From assembly GCA_964016875.1 (NCBI GenBank), contig OZ024724.1, positions 43,949,820-44,013,819 of the forward strand: a DNA stretch of 64,000 nucleotides. The letters are read 5' to 3'. Each line of letters begins with the position of its first letter. Positions within the stretch are counted from its first letter, which is position 1. Below, in pieces: positions 22,900 through 34,730 of the stretch. The notes under the pieces are model-generated. The model saw only the letters and a list, made by a program, of their open reading frames with translations. It had not been told where the DNA came from and made no database searches. Position numbers and translations under genes: made by a program. This DNA comes from Fallopia convolvulus. Lineage: Eukaryota > Streptophyta > Magnoliopsida > Caryophyllales > Polygonaceae.

Positions 22900-24268
22900 T
22901 GTGATAGCTAACAGGGGAACTGGGGGTTGTAAATAGATTCAAGAGTACTCTTAGTAAGTAGTGAGTGATAGAGATTTGTAGATGCTAAAATCTCGTAAAC
23001 CATATACTTTGCTGGTGCGAGTTACGACACGTATCTACAAACATGTATCTACAAACATGTGACTCTGGATGTGTGAATCTCGCCTGCATTGTATTTTTAA
23101 GGATTCCCTCGATAATTGCTCAGCTAGGTTGCGCAGTCGGGTGACAATTGATTTGTGAACCGGAAGTACTGCGTGAAACACAAAGCACTGGAAGTTGTAT
23201 CCTGCTCTTTATTTTCAAATGAAAAATTATGCTTAGTACCTTCCCCTTTTACTGATTTTCTTTTGAGAAAAGTAGTACAAATCCATGGGAAAAGGAGAAC
23301 AGAAGTTCTATCTTACTAAGTTATTTTTTGATCGAATGAAAATACCTTTTGATAGTACAAAAGTTTTCTTGCAAAACCAATTGTTTCATTATTGGGTAAC
23401 CATAATTTTTTTTTTACTGCGGCATGATCTCCTTACCAGATTCTCAACGTGCATACATAGCACTTCAGATCATTTGTAAAACATGACAAATTTATAAAGG
23501 AGTTTCAATGTGTTTCTTTCCTTGCCAGATTCTCAATGGGTATACTTCCACAGATCATTTGTAAAACATGACAAATTTATAGAGGAGTTTCAATGTGTTT
23601 CTTTTCATTGGGTATCAACTATCAATGATATATAGTAATAGGGAAATTCCGTGTGGTGACCTCAAGGTTTTGTAAATTCCGCGTGGTACATAATATTGAG
23701 GTTTATTATCTCAACTAGGAGTAGCTCTCACACAACACAAATTCTCCACAACTTTTGAATGAATTCCCAATCAAAATTTCTTCACCAGTTAGCTCTCCTT
23801 TAGCTCTCAATGTCAAATTACTCCTTGATCAAGGTGAATTACTTGATGATGCCACACTCTACATAAGTATTATAGGAAAATAAATTTCCTCACACATCCA
23901 TATTACAAGAGACAAAGTCCTTGAAGGGCTCATCGATCTCTGTTACACTCCAAGCATCAATTTCAGGAAAGGTGAGCTAGCGCCGCTTTATCCAAATGGT
24001 CCACAAAAGTTGCTAACTTTCACAAAATTCCCATAAACAATTTCAATTTCATTCTCTCATCCAAAAAAAGCTTAAGCTTATAGTTGAGATTATTTCACTT
24101 GCATACTACAAACGACCCACACATATTTAACAGACTACTTTCATTTCATCTATGGGCCATTTTAGTGGGCTAGTGGAAATTGGACTTGGAACTAAAGAGT
24201 GAGCACAACTCCTATTATTTATTAGATGGAAAGTCAAAAGTTAGAAACAATCAACGTGCAAAACCCCA
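22900..24268. other. SEC 3' flank and intergenic region
   Basis: The first 300 bases or so are probably the SEC 3' untranslated region. A tandem duplication follows: a unit of about 83 bp containing AGATCATTTGTAAAACATG occurs at roughly 23440-23520 and 23526-23605. The rest is AT-rich spacer up to the PPR gene, with no recognisable gene. Confidence 0.6.
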
Positions 24269-25702
24269 ATGCTCCAAACTGCAAAATCCATCCTCCGATC
24301 CCACTTCTCCTCTCCCTCCCCTCACAATGCTCTCTCTCCTCTCCTCCGTCTCCGATTGCCGCTCTCCACCGCCGCCGTCACCAGCGGATGCGCGGCTCCG
24401 GCCGCCCGAGAAACCGCCGGCGCTTCAAACGACGACTACTTCGCCGCCATCCACCACATCTCCAACATCGTCCGCCGGGACATCTACTTGGAGAGAACGC
24501 TGAACAAGCTCCGGATCTCCGTCACCAATGAGCTCGTCTACCGCGTCCTTCGGAGCTGCTCTCGCCACGGCATTCAATCATTCCGCTTCTTCAACTGGGC
24601 CCGCTCCCACTCTCCTTCCGCCTACTCCCCTACATCGCTCGAATTCGAGGAGCTCATCAAAACCCTAGCTTCTACCAAGCACTGGGAGACCATGTGGAAG
24701 GTCGTTCACCAGCTGTTGAAGGACTCCTCGCGATCCTCCTCGTCGCTGTCCTTCACGCCGGAGATCGTTGAATTCGTCATTCGCGAGTACGGTAGGAACG
24801 GATTGTTGGACGATGCTGTTAAGGTTTTCAATAGCTGCGTCAAGGTGTTTAATTGCTTGCAGACGGTTGGGATTTACAATTCATTGCTGTTTGCTTTGTG
24901 TGAGGCGAAGAATTTCCATGGGGCTTATGCTTTGATTAGGAGGATGATCAGGAAAGGGATTGCTCCGAATAAGGAGACTTATTCTGTGCTCGTTAACGCG
25001 TGGTGTAAATCCGGGAAGCTCAAGGAGGCACAGGAGTTTCTGGAGGAGATGAGCAAGAAGGGGTTTAATCCGCCGGTCAGAGGGCGGGATTTGTTGATCG
25101 GTGGTCTGTTGAATGCCGGTTATATCGAGTCTGCAAAGGGTTTGGTGAAGAAGATGACCACAGAAGGGTTTCTCCCAGATGTAAAGACCTTCAATTCGTT
25201 GTTGGAAGCAATTTGTAAATCCGGAGAGGTCGATTTTTGTGTTGATTTGTATAATGACGTCTGTAAATTAGGGTTGTGCCCTGATATCGACACTTATAAG
25301 ACCATGATCCCTGCTGTTGCTAAAGAAGGTAAGATTGAGGACGCGTTTAAGCTATTGCATTGCTCGATTGAGGACGGGCATAAGCCATTTCCAAGCTTGT
25401 ATGCCCCAATTCTTAAGGCGCTGTGTAGGAATGGCCAGTTTGATGATGCTTTCAGCTTCTTCAGTGACATGAAAGTGAAGGGGCATCCTCCGAATAGGCC
25501 TGTTTATACTATGCTGGTGAGGATGTGTGGCCGTGGGGATAGATTTGTGCAGGCTGCAAATTATTTGGTAGAGATGACGGAATTAAAGTTGGTGCCTTTG
25601 TCACGAAGCTTTGATATGGTGACTGATGGATTGAAGAACTGTGGGAAGCATGATTTGGCTAAAAAGATAGAGCAGATGGAAGTTTCTCTTAGGGGCACTT
25701 GA
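24269..25702 (+). CDS. Pentatricopeptide repeat (PPR) protein, P class, probably mitochondrial
   Basis: An intronless 477-residue protein. PPR proteins bind organelle RNA to guide processing, stability or translation. The first 45 residues are rich in Ser, Arg, Leu and Ala with few acidic residues, as in a mitochondrial presequence. Then come about eight to ten 35-residue repeats, clear in phrases such as GIYNSLLFALCEAKNFHGAY, PNKETYSVLVNAWCKSGKL, DVKTFNSLLEAICKSGE and DIDTYKTMIPAVAKEGKI. No E, DYW or PLS motifs are seen. The sequence strongly recalls Arabidopsis At5g18390, from memory. The ATG at 24269 is the first in the frame and is needed for the presequence. Start-proximal DNA is GC-rich, unlike the flanks. 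Confidence 0.93.
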   Translation: MLQTAKSILRSHFSSPSPHNALSPLLRLRLPLSTAAVTSGCAAPAARETAGASNDDYFAAIHHISNIVRRDIYLERTLNKLRISVTNELVYRVLRSCSRHGIQSFRFFNWARSHSPSAYSPTSLEFEELIKTLASTKHWETMWKVVHQLLKDSSRSSSSLSFTPEIVEFVIREYGRNGLLDDAVKVFNSCVKVFNCLQTVGIYNSLLFALCEAKNFHGAYALIRRMIRKGIAPNKETYSVLVNAWCKSGKLKEAQEFLEEMSKKGFNPPVRGRDLLIGGLLNAGYIESAKGLVKKMTTEGFLPDVKTFNSLLEAICKSGEVDFCVDLYNDVCKLGLCPDIDTYKTMIPAVAKEGKIEDAFKLLHCSIEDGHKPFPSLYAPILKALCRNGQFDDAFSFFSDMKVKGHPPNRPVYTMLVRMCGRGDRFVQAANYLVEMTELKLVPLSRSFDMVTDGLKNCGKHDLAKKIEQMEVSLRGT

Positions 25703-26051
25703 TTGGCCAGAAGAATTCAGTGGACGTTTCTTTTTTAAATTTAATTAGTGTAGTAATACTAAGATGAATGCAGTTCCGATACGCACTGATTTTGTAGCTA
25801 CGAACACTGCCCCTAGCAGAATTGCATACTATAGAAATGAGAAGTTAGACAATACTCCGTATTACAAACGGCTCGTCTTGAGCAAGGGGCAGTAAAAATA
25901 ATATCCGATCCGGCTTATCCAATCTTATAAAGTCCGACTCTAAATGGATTAAAAACTCCTAGATTGGATTAAAAAAAAAAATCAGATATTCCATATATCG
26001 AATATCTCCGGTACTATATGTTTTTTTGGAAAATGTATGTAAATACTAAGT
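25703..26051. other. Short spacer between the PPR gene and the Copia element
   Basis: The first part is probably the PPR 3' untranslated region. Repeated GGATTAAAAA, ATATCCG and ATATCGAATATC phrases at 25890-26020, together with similar phrases at 34850-34990 beyond the Copia element, suggest the retrotransposon landed in an older AT-rich hAT-like repeat. Those edges are not resolved. Confidence 0.4.
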
Positions 26052-26269
26052 TATTAAAGAGATAATTAATTAAGAGTGAATTATCCATCCATTTTGTATT
26101 ATGCTTGTTTTATACTTGGTAGGCTTTTTTACGGCCTTCTATCCTCTTAGCTGTATACAGTAAGATTAAGTCAAATCTTTGACCCTATAAATAGCACGTA
26201 CAGATCAATGTAATACAATCAAACAAAAATCACATCTTAGTATAAGCTTTTTTCCCAAATTCCACAACA
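26052..26269 (+). repeat. 5' LTR of the Copia element
   Basis: Matches the 3' LTR from (T)ATTAAAGAGATAATTAATT to TTCCACAACA, with a TATA-like CTATAAATAGCA. It lacks about 35 bp present in the other LTR. Its first dinucleotide has decayed from TG to TA. Confidence 0.9.
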
Positions 26270-26286
26270 CGTTATCAGCACGAGAG
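26270..26286 (+). other. Putative primer-binding site of the Copia element
   Basis: CGTTATCAGCACGAGAG begins directly after the left LTR. It resembles the TATCAG-containing primer sites of plant Copia elements that pair with initiator tRNA-Met, but is not the canonical sequence. Confidence 0.5.
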
Positions 26287-29240
26287 ATTTCTCAAACAAA
26301 AATACCAACTGAATGACTAAATCTCTTGAAGGTAGTACATATTTCATACTGCTTTCAATTTTTCAAATCAGTTTTATAGATCATCCATTTTAATAGCTCA
26401 ATGATATGAGAGCTTGCATCATTATTTTCTCATACGAAACGAAAGATTTTTTTAGCATAAACCTCAGTATTTTATTAGATTTGAAAGGCTTTTACAACAA
26501 GATCGAATTTTACATTAAAGATCGAAATAAAACCCCTAGTTTACATCAGATCTAAAGTAAACTTGAAAAAAAGGGGATTTTACATACCTATTAAAACTGA
26601 GGCTTGTTGATCCAAATGAGAATCCAGAAGATTATCATGATAATTATAAGGCATACTAAAGTTTCATAGAAAACTTGGTCGGAGTGAGACATATCGATCG
26701 AAAAAAATGACGAGGAGGAAGAAGATGAATATGGGAAGTCGAGAGAGGATAAGAAGGGAGGAGACAAATATGTGGAGGAAATATAAAGGAGAAAAAAAGT
26801 GATTATGGGGTAGAGATTAAGAGAATGGGTGAAATAGAAGAAATACAAAATACCTATAAGAATTTGTAGGGTATGTTCTTAATGTTTATTAAGAACTTTC
26901 TCCTTTGATTACATATAACAATGGCTTTCTTCTTCTTCATGCAGTTTGAAAATAAAACATCCTCCTTCTTCTTCTTCTTCATGTAAACTTTCTGACGAAG
27001 GATTTTAAGAGTGTTTTTTTTATAGAAAAGATAGAGAGTATGTTATAAAAGAAAACTTTACTTTTGAAGCTTTGGTTCTTGCTTCTTCTTCTTGAAATAA
27101 GAATGTTTTTTTAGGCATAGAAAGACTAGACTCTTGCCTATTTGTTGTTCTGATAAACGACTTAAAATAGACTTTCATGCATATATTACTATTCATTCTT
27201 GTACGTGGCTTTTTGGTTTTTGAAACAACAATCATTTCCTTGCAATCGTATATCTGCAACCTATACATTTTTACCAGTAGTGAAGCAACATCACCATTTA
27301 TATATATATATATATATTAAAATAAACATGACTGGTAAAAGAATGATATGTCTTGTACTTGGTTGTCACTAGACCTGTCAAAATCTGACCTAACCCGCTA
27401 ACCCGACCCGCCCGATAATTTTAGGGTTAAGACCCGAAAATTTGAACCCGAAACCCGAAATAAACCGAACCCGATAGAACCCGAACCCGTTGGATTGAAA
27501 CCCGAAACCCGTTGGGTTGACCAATTTAGCATATTTATAGAATTTTTTAAATTTATTTTGAAACTTATAATATATTTTATTATTAAAATAAATGAAAATA
27601 ATATATTATAATTAAATATTATAATTTAATTAAAAATTGATTTTAGTAATTATAAGAAAAAAGGATATTTTAGACTCGCTGGTCAACTCGACCTGACCGA
27701 AAACCCGCTACAACCCGACCCGATTAACCCGGGACCCATAACGACCCAGGACCCGATTTAACCCAAAACCGAAATGACCGGACCCGAACCCGCCCAACCC
27801 GACCCGATTAACAGGGGACCCATAACGACCCGGGACCCGATTTAACCCAAAACCGAAATGACCGGACCCGAACCCGCCCAACCCGACCCGATTGACAAGT
27901 CTAGTTGTCACCTTTTAGAACATTGATTTGACAACTCAATATACCTTTCTTCCACTTTTATTTTGCATGTATTTATATGTATTTTTTTTGTTTAAGTAAA
28001 GATTTTGGTCTTACATATCTCTTTTCACCTACACTATTACTTACATAGTAATATAAACTTGAATATGATGCATGCACACATATATGATGTGGGTTACATG
28101 TTTTTGGGCACATATAGTTTATATTTTTATCTATATTCGTACATGTAATTCTTAATATGAGTTTATTAGCTAGTTTAATTTTAATTTAAACTAGAATGTT
28201 TAACCCGTCCGTTGGACAGGGCAATTTTATGTTCTATGTTTATTATTTGAAAAATGAATATATTTTTGGTAATCAAAAGGTAATTATAACATGTATTGAC
28301 TAAAATCTAAATATTATCATATAAAAAAATCAAATAAAAATAAATCGTGAAACTTTTAACTTGAACGAAATAATATTATTTTGTGGATGGTATGTAATTT
28401 GTTTCTATTTAACTTCCACTATTTTTCCGCAATACCCTCTCAAACAAAATCTTGTATTGTTTGTTCTTTTCTTGCAAATTGGGTTGTCTTTTTTTTTGCG
28501 TAATAGAGAATAAATACATATGTAAAAAGTGAAAGACTTATATGAGAAAAGAGTGGAACATAGAAAATTATACATTAAATTAGAACTTATCTTTTGTTTT
28601 TAATGTCAATGGTTGTCTTATCTTTTTTACTTTTATTTGTAATTTCAAAATTTATAGTTTAATGATTTTAAATTGCTTATGTAATACCAAAAGTTTGATG
28701 TTATCATTGTGTTTAATATCAATGGTTGCTAAATTAATGGTGTAATGCCAAATGTTGATATAATGCTTTGTGTATAATATCAAAAGTTGATGTCATATTT
28801 TGTGTGTAATACCAAAAGTTGTAAAATTAAGATTGACTATTATTGAGCAAAACTTTCTAACTTTAACAAATAAGTCTTAAGTTCAAAACTTCTAACTTTA
28901 TAGTAGTACATAATATAATAAATTTCTAGAAGTAAAAAAATAATTTGGGAAAATAAAATGCTCTCAAGAAGATTTGAATCTAAGACCTATGGGTTATTAA
29001 GAAGCACCATTTTTTATGCTATAGATGATTTTTTGAATTTTTTATCACCTAAATTTATATTATACATAAATTTGTAATGAATACTATGGCATTTATGTAT
29101 CCTTGAGGATAACTTTTAACTTGTTATGATTATATACATACTTTTGAAAATATAATTAATTAATTAATGGTATCACCTAATATTTATTATTCTTATATGT
29201 ATCAATAATTAATGTTTGATTTAATTTATGTAGTTGATCA
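26287..29240. other. Unusually long Copia leader with insertions
   Basis: Nearly 3 kb separate the primer site from gag, far more than usual. It includes the hAT-type MITE at 27370-27903, a (TA)n run near 27298-27317, a motif TTTAACCCGTCCGTTGGACAGGG at about 28199-28221 typical of small plant repeats, and diverged repeats of TAATACCAAAAGTTGATGT spanning about 28680-28825. No coding domain was found. Confidence 0.6.
27370..27903 (+). mobile_element. hAT-type MITE, copy 1
   Basis: Ends TAGACCTGTCAA and TTGACAAGTCTA are near-perfect inverted repeats. The 8-bp target duplication GTTGTCAC flanks it at 27362-27369 and 27904-27911, the length made by hAT transposases. The interior has ACCCGAACCCG-type simple repeats on both sides of an AT-rich core and includes a duplicated unit of roughly 80 bp at 27700-27890. 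There is no coding capacity. Confidence 0.9.
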
Positions 29241-30278
29241 TTGGCAAATATTGCAAAGCGGGAATTTGATGTTCTTGACTTATCGGGTCAGAGATATTTG
29301 GAATGGAGGGTTGATGCATTGGCTCACCTCCAAGCAAATGGTCTACAAGAGACCATAAAAGATAATGAAAATATATCCCCGCAAGATAAGGCTAAGACGA
29401 GTATCTTTCTTCGCCATCATATACATGAGAGCCTAAAATTTGAATATCTGTTGGTTGAAAATCCCAAAAAAATATGGAAAAGCGTATAGCAAAGATATGG
29501 GCACCAACAACAAGTTTTGCTACATAAAGCAAGTTATGAATATGCTAATTTAAGGTTTCAAGACTTTAAATCAGTCATTGATTATAATTCTGCCTTGTTC
29601 CGTATAACCTCTCAATTATGTTTATGCGGGCAGAAATCTCTAAAGAGAACATGTTGGATAAAAGTTTTTCAACCATGCACGCTACTAATGTGTTGTTACA
29701 ACAACAATACAGAGAGGAATTTCAAGAAATATTCAGATTTGATACAAGTGTTGCTTGTAGCTGAGTAGAATAATGAGTTGCTCATGAAAAACCACAACCT
29801 GAGGCCAACTGGTACTGCACCGTACCCTAAAACAAATGCCACATATGCCTCTCAAGGAAATGACTTTAGTTATCAAGATAACTATGGACACGATGGCAAT
29901 CGTGGTCATGGTTGTAGGCGTGGTCGAAGCCATGGCCGGGGACGTGGCCGTGGTAGAGTTTTTGGTGATTATCAAAAGCGTAACTTTTCTGATGCATCCA
30001 CTTCCAAGGGGAATGATAAGCAAATGGTCCAGAAAGGTCCTACATGACCCTCCCAAAAGCCCAAATCTATATGTTATAGATGTGGTATGGCAGGTCACTG
30101 GGCAAGGGTGTGTCGCACAACCAAACACTTGTTTGAGTTGTACCAAGCTTCTCAAAAAGATAAGGAGAAGAACGTGGAGACTCATTTTGTTGACAACACT
30201 GAACCTACACTGAGCTTGGACGTCTCTGATTTCATCATAGATGATGGATTTGGGATAAATGAAAATGTCAACTACTGA
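29241..30278 (+). pseudogene. Copia gag remnant with zinc knuckle
   Basis: Opens ANIAKREFDVLDLSGQRYLEWR, a typical Copia gag N-terminus, and reaches a CCHC knuckle CYRCGMAGHWARVC near 30073-30115, after a Gly/Arg-rich stretch (GHDGNRGHGCRRGRSHGRG). The nucleocapsid would package the RNA. Three frames are needed to read it, with stops near 29487 and 29765. Confidence 0.88.
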
Positions 30279-30588
30279 AAACTAAAATCTTGATCCATGT
30301 AATATTATGTAAAATATTGAAGTATGTTTTCCTTTATCAGCATCCTTGGTAAAATACTCTATGTATCATAAATAAATCTGTTGTTTTTGTTTTTAATCCT
30401 ATTTTTCTTTATCTTAAAGATATGAAAATGACTACACATATATCAAGTAACAAGAATCAATCTCTAGTGGACAGTTAAATTTGCTTGAAGCAAATGTTAA
30501 AACAATCTCTAGTGTGACAAAATTGATCGAAGGCTCTGGTAGATCTTGTGTTTTGCTCCCTAACGGGACAAAATTGATCATAAATGAC

Positions 30589-31041
30589 TAGAACTGTCAA
30601 TCGGGTCAGGTTGTGCGGGTTCGGGTTAGGTCATTTCGGGTTCGGTTTGAGAGGGTTCAGGTTGTTACGGGTCACGGGTTAAACCGGGTCGGGTCGATGC
30701 GGGTTTTCGGGAGGGTCGGGTTGACCAGCGGGTCAAACACATATAATTTTTTATGATTATTAAAATAGATTTTTAATTAAATAATAATATTTGATTATAA
30801 TATATTATTTTTATGTATTTTAAATATAAATATATTATATTTTTTAAATTTAAATTTATACATTTTATAAATATACTAAATCGGTCAACCCAACGGGTTT
30901 CGGGTTTCAACCCAATGGGTTTCGGGTTCTATAGGGTTCGGTTGATTTCGTGTTTTGGGTTCAAATTTTCGGGTCTTAACCTTGAAATTATCAGACGGGT
31001 CGGGTCGGGTTAGCGGGTTCGGTCATCTTTTGACAGCTCTA
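30589..31041 (-). mobile_element. hAT-type MITE, copy 2, inverted
   Basis: Ends TAGAACTGTCAA and TTGACAGCTCTA. Flanked by TAAATGAC (30581-30588) and TAAATGAT (31042-31049), an 8-bp target duplication with one change. Its reverse complement matches copy 1 through the phrase GACCCGAAAATTTGAACCC, so the two are the same family in opposite orientation. It splits the Copia protease-side coding region: the frame reads LPNGTKLIIND just before it and resumes after it. Confidence 0.9.
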
Positions 31042-31049
31042 TAAATGAT

Positions 31050-32170
31050 GCATTATATTGAAGTAAAGATGTGCGTCGGAATGGTTTTCATGTAGAAACC
31101 ATAAATGAGAGTAATAAAGAATATTTGTGCATCACAAAACAATTATGTGACAAGAAGCAGATTTTAGAAAAACTGCCAGCCCATTCTACTGGACTTTATC
31201 ACACATATATAAGTCCAATAGAGACAAATGTACCATCTTATGAGAAACTAAATGATAAAAGGATGTTTACATTATGGCACGACCGATTGGGTCATCCGGG
31301 TAATGGAATAATGCATAAAATCGTTGAAAGTTCAATTGGGCATTCATTAAAGAAAGAAAGTGTCCTTAAATCAAGTGACTTTAACTGTAGTGGATGTTCA
31401 CTTGGTAAACTAATCATCAGACCTTCCAAGAATAAAGTTGAGATTGAAAATCCAACATTTTTAGAATGAATACAAGGTGATATTTATGGACCGATAGTCC
31501 CACCATGTGGACCATTTCGATACTTTATGGTATTAATTGATGCATCGACAAGATGGTTACATGTGAGCCTCTTATCAACAAGAAATACAGATTTTGCTAA
31601 ACTCCTAGCACAAATCATTCGCTTACGAGCTCAATTTTCGGATTATACAATCAAAAGAATCCAACTTGATAATGCAGGAGAATTTACTTCCTAAACATTC
31701 AATGACTATTGTATGTCAATTGGGATTACAGTTGAACATCCGGTGGCTCATGTTCACACACAAAATGGTCTTGCTGAATCTCTGATTAAATGATTACAAT
31801 TAATAGCTAGACCATTATTGATGAAGTCTAAACTGCCAACATCAGTTTGGGGACATGCTATATTACATGCCGCAACTCTGGTCCGATTAAGACCTACTGC
31901 ATATCATAGGTATTCCCCGTTACAATTAGTGACTGGTAAAGAACCGGATATATCACATTTAAAGATATTTGGTTGTGCAGTTTATGTTCCTATTGCTCCA
32001 CTGAAACGCACAAAAATGGGTCCTCAAATAAGATTGGGAATATATGTTGGTTTTGAATCCCGATCAATTATTAAATATCTTGAACCAACTATCGGTGACC
32101 TATTTACGATAAGATTTGATGATTGTCGTTTTAATGAAATGAATTTCCAAATCTTGGTGGAAAAGTGAAT
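31050..32170 (+). pseudogene. Copia integrase remnant
   Basis: GAG-pre-integrase HHCC zinc finger (LWHDRLGHPGNGIM, then CSGCSLGK), followed by the DDE core: GDIYGPIVPPCGPFRYFMVLID, the second acidic position in QLDNAGEFTS, and the third in HTQNGLAESLIK. Downstream is the usual KIFGCAVYVPIAPLKRTKMGP region. The integrase would insert element DNA into the chromosome. In-frame stops at about 31467, 31693 and 31789 break it. Confidence 0.9.
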
Positions 32171-32659
32171 AAAGAAATTACTTGGAATGCTTCATCGTAT
32201 CTTATCTTCATTCACGTACAAAAATGTGTGAACAAGAAGTACAAAAGATTATACATTTGCAGAGTATAGCAAATCAATTACCGGACTCAATTACAGATGT
32301 AAAGAAAGTGACAAAGTCACATGTGCCAGTTGTAAATGCCCCTAAAAGAATTGAAATTCTTGTTGGATAACTAGATAAGATTTCTGAAGAGGAATGTATA
32401 GCGCGCCGAAAATACGGCCTCCCGCATGGATCAAAAGATCTAAAACCAAAAAAGAATAAGTGGTTGAATAATCCAAATGAAGCCGCACCGATTTCCTATT
32501 CAGGGGGAGAACATGACAAAAATACCTTCGAAAATTTAGGGGATGTTTCAGAAATGAAAACTGTTCCGGATAAGAACAAAACAGAGAATTTTCCGGACAA
32601 AAACAAAATAGATCCTGTTCTGGATAATGACAAAAATATTGATAATTACGAAATTTCAT

Positions 32660-34241
32660 TAAATTATGTCTATTCTAGAATACAGTGGAACAGGAAAGAC
32701 ATTATCCTTGATGAGGTGTTCGCATAATGACAAAAATATTGATAATGTTTTTTGCCCAATAAAGCCCACACCAATGGGTTTGAAACCAATAGGCTATAAA
32801 TGGGTATGTGTACGAAAGCGTAATGAGAAAAATGAAATTGTTAGATACAAGACAAGACTTGTAGCTCAAGGTTTTTCTCAGATACCCGAGATAGATTATG
32901 AGCAAACATATTCCCATGTAGTTTAATTAGCCTAACTATTTCAGAGGAACTACAAACACGACTTATGGATGTCGTAATTGCATATTTATATGGATCACTT
33001 GATAGTGATATTTACATGAAAATTCCTGAAGGATTAAAACATCCCGAGGTATATAAAGCAAAATCTCGGAATTTTTTTTCTATAAAATTGCAAAGATCCT
33101 TTTATGGTTTAAAACAATCTGGAAGGATGGGGTACAATCGGCTTAGTGAATATCTTCTTAAAGAAGGATATCAAAATGATATTGTTTGTCCATGTGTTTT
33201 CATCAAACGATACAAAACTAGAATTGCTATTATTGCAGTATATGTTGATGATTTAAATATTATCGGTACATTCGATGAACTTGAAAATGCTGCAAAATAT
33301 TTGATGAAAGAATTTGAAATGAAAGATCTTGGAAGAATCAAATTTTGTCTTGGTTTACAAATTGAACATTTGAAGGATGGAATTTTCATTCATCAAACAA
33401 ATTACACCGAGAAAATTTTGAAAAGGTTCTACATGGACAAAGCACATCCATTGAGTTCACCCATGATAGTTCGTTCTCTTAGTATACAGGATGATCAATT
33501 CAGACCTCGAGAAGATGATGAAGAAATTCTTGGTCCTGAAGTCCCCTACCTAAGCGCTATTGGTGCATTAATGTATCTCGCAAACAATACAAGACCAGAT
33601 ATTGCTTTTGTTGTAAACTTGTTATCAAGATACAACTCATTACCAACAAGACGGCATTGAACGGAATTAAACATGTGTTTCGATAGCTACGAGGTACTCT
33701 TGACCTTGGGTTATATTATCATAAAAATGCAAATGCTACTCTTGTTGGATATGCAAATGCAGGATATCTATCAGATCCACACAAAGCAAAATCTCAAAAT
33801 GGTTATGTATTCACGTATGGAGATACGACAAGCTCATGGAAGTCAACAAAGCAAACGCTTACTACTACATCATCAAACCATGCAAAATTAATAGCTCTTT
33901 ATGAAGTAGGAAGAGAATGTGTCTGGTTAAGGTCAATGATTGGATATATACAAAAAGAATGCAAAATAAGATCAATTGCAGGAAATCCAACCATGGTATA
34001 TGAAGACAATTCTGCATATGTTACACAAGTCAAAGGGGGCTACATCAAAGGAGATCGGACGAAGCACATTTCACCAAAATCTTTCTCAACTCATGATCTC
34101 GAGAAAGAGGGCAAGATCAAAATCCAGCAAATCCGATCAAGTGAAAATGTTGCAGATTTGTTCACAAAATCCTTACAACCTAAGAAGTTTGAAGAACGTG
34201 TATACAAGATCGGAATGCGCAGATTTCGAGAAGCACGCTGA
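32660..34241 (+). pseudogene. Copia reverse transcriptase and RNase H remnant
   Basis: RT starts in GYKWVCVRKRNEKNEIVRYK, with MDVVIAYLYGSLDSDIYMK, the RT active site YVDD in IAVYVDDLNII (about 33233-33260), and GRIKFCLGLQIE. RNase H follows with SWKSTKQTLTTTSSNHAKL, YEDNSAYV and TKHISPKSF. It would copy RNA to DNA and remove the template. Frame breaks at about 32925 and 33660 and near 33890 make it inactive. Confidence 0.9.
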
Positions 34242-34468
34242 TTTCAGGGGGAGAATTATACGTGGTTGCACTCTTTTTTCCTTCGTTCATGTTTTTTCTC
34301 ACTAGGTTTTACCTGACAAGGTTTTTAATGAGGCAATACTATGAAAGCGTATAAGACAAGTTGTACTCTTTTTCCCAATGCTATGGTTTTTATCCCACTG
34401 GGTTTTTCCTAGCCAAGTTTTTAACGAGACATCATATACATAACCCCAAAATGAAAAGATGGATATTC

Positions 34469-34477
34469 AAGGGGGAG
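34469..34477 (+). other. Polypurine tract of the Copia element
   Basis: AAGGGGGAG directly precedes the TGTTAAAG start of the right LTR, as expected for the plus-strand primer. Confidence 0.75.
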
Positions 34478-34730
34478 TGTTAAAGAGATAATTAATTAAG
34501 AGTGAATTATTCATCCATTTTGTATTATACTTGTTTTGTACTTGGTAGGCTTTGGTTTATACGGATTGTAAACATATGGTTGGCGGCCCTTACGATCTTC
34601 TATCCTCTTAGCTATATACGGCAAGATTAAGCCAAACCTTTGGCTCTATAAATAGCATGTACACATCAATGTAGTACAATCAAGCAAAAATCAGATCTGT
34701 GTATAAGCATTTCTTCCAAATTCCACAACA
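34478..34730 (+). repeat. 3' LTR of the Copia element
   Basis: Begins TGTTAAAGAG and ends CCACAACA (TG...CA). Contains CTATAAATAGCATG as a TATA-like box. 253 bp versus 218 bp for the left copy. Confidence 0.92.

Larger units (their letters stand above)
26052..34730 (+). mobile_element. Decayed Copia LTR retrotransposon
   Basis: Recognisable LTRs lie at 26052-26269 and 34478-34730, flanked by near-matching 5-mers (TAAGT and TAAAT). Between them, in Copia order, are gag with a zinc knuckle, protease-side remnant, integrase, reverse transcriptase and RNase H, all on the plus strand and interrupted by stops. A primer-site-like GTTATCAGCACGAG follows the left LTR and the purine tract AAGGGGGAG precedes the right one. 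LTRs differ by many substitutions and a 35-bp gap, so the insertion is old. Two hAT-type MITEs are nested inside. Confidence 0.92.
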
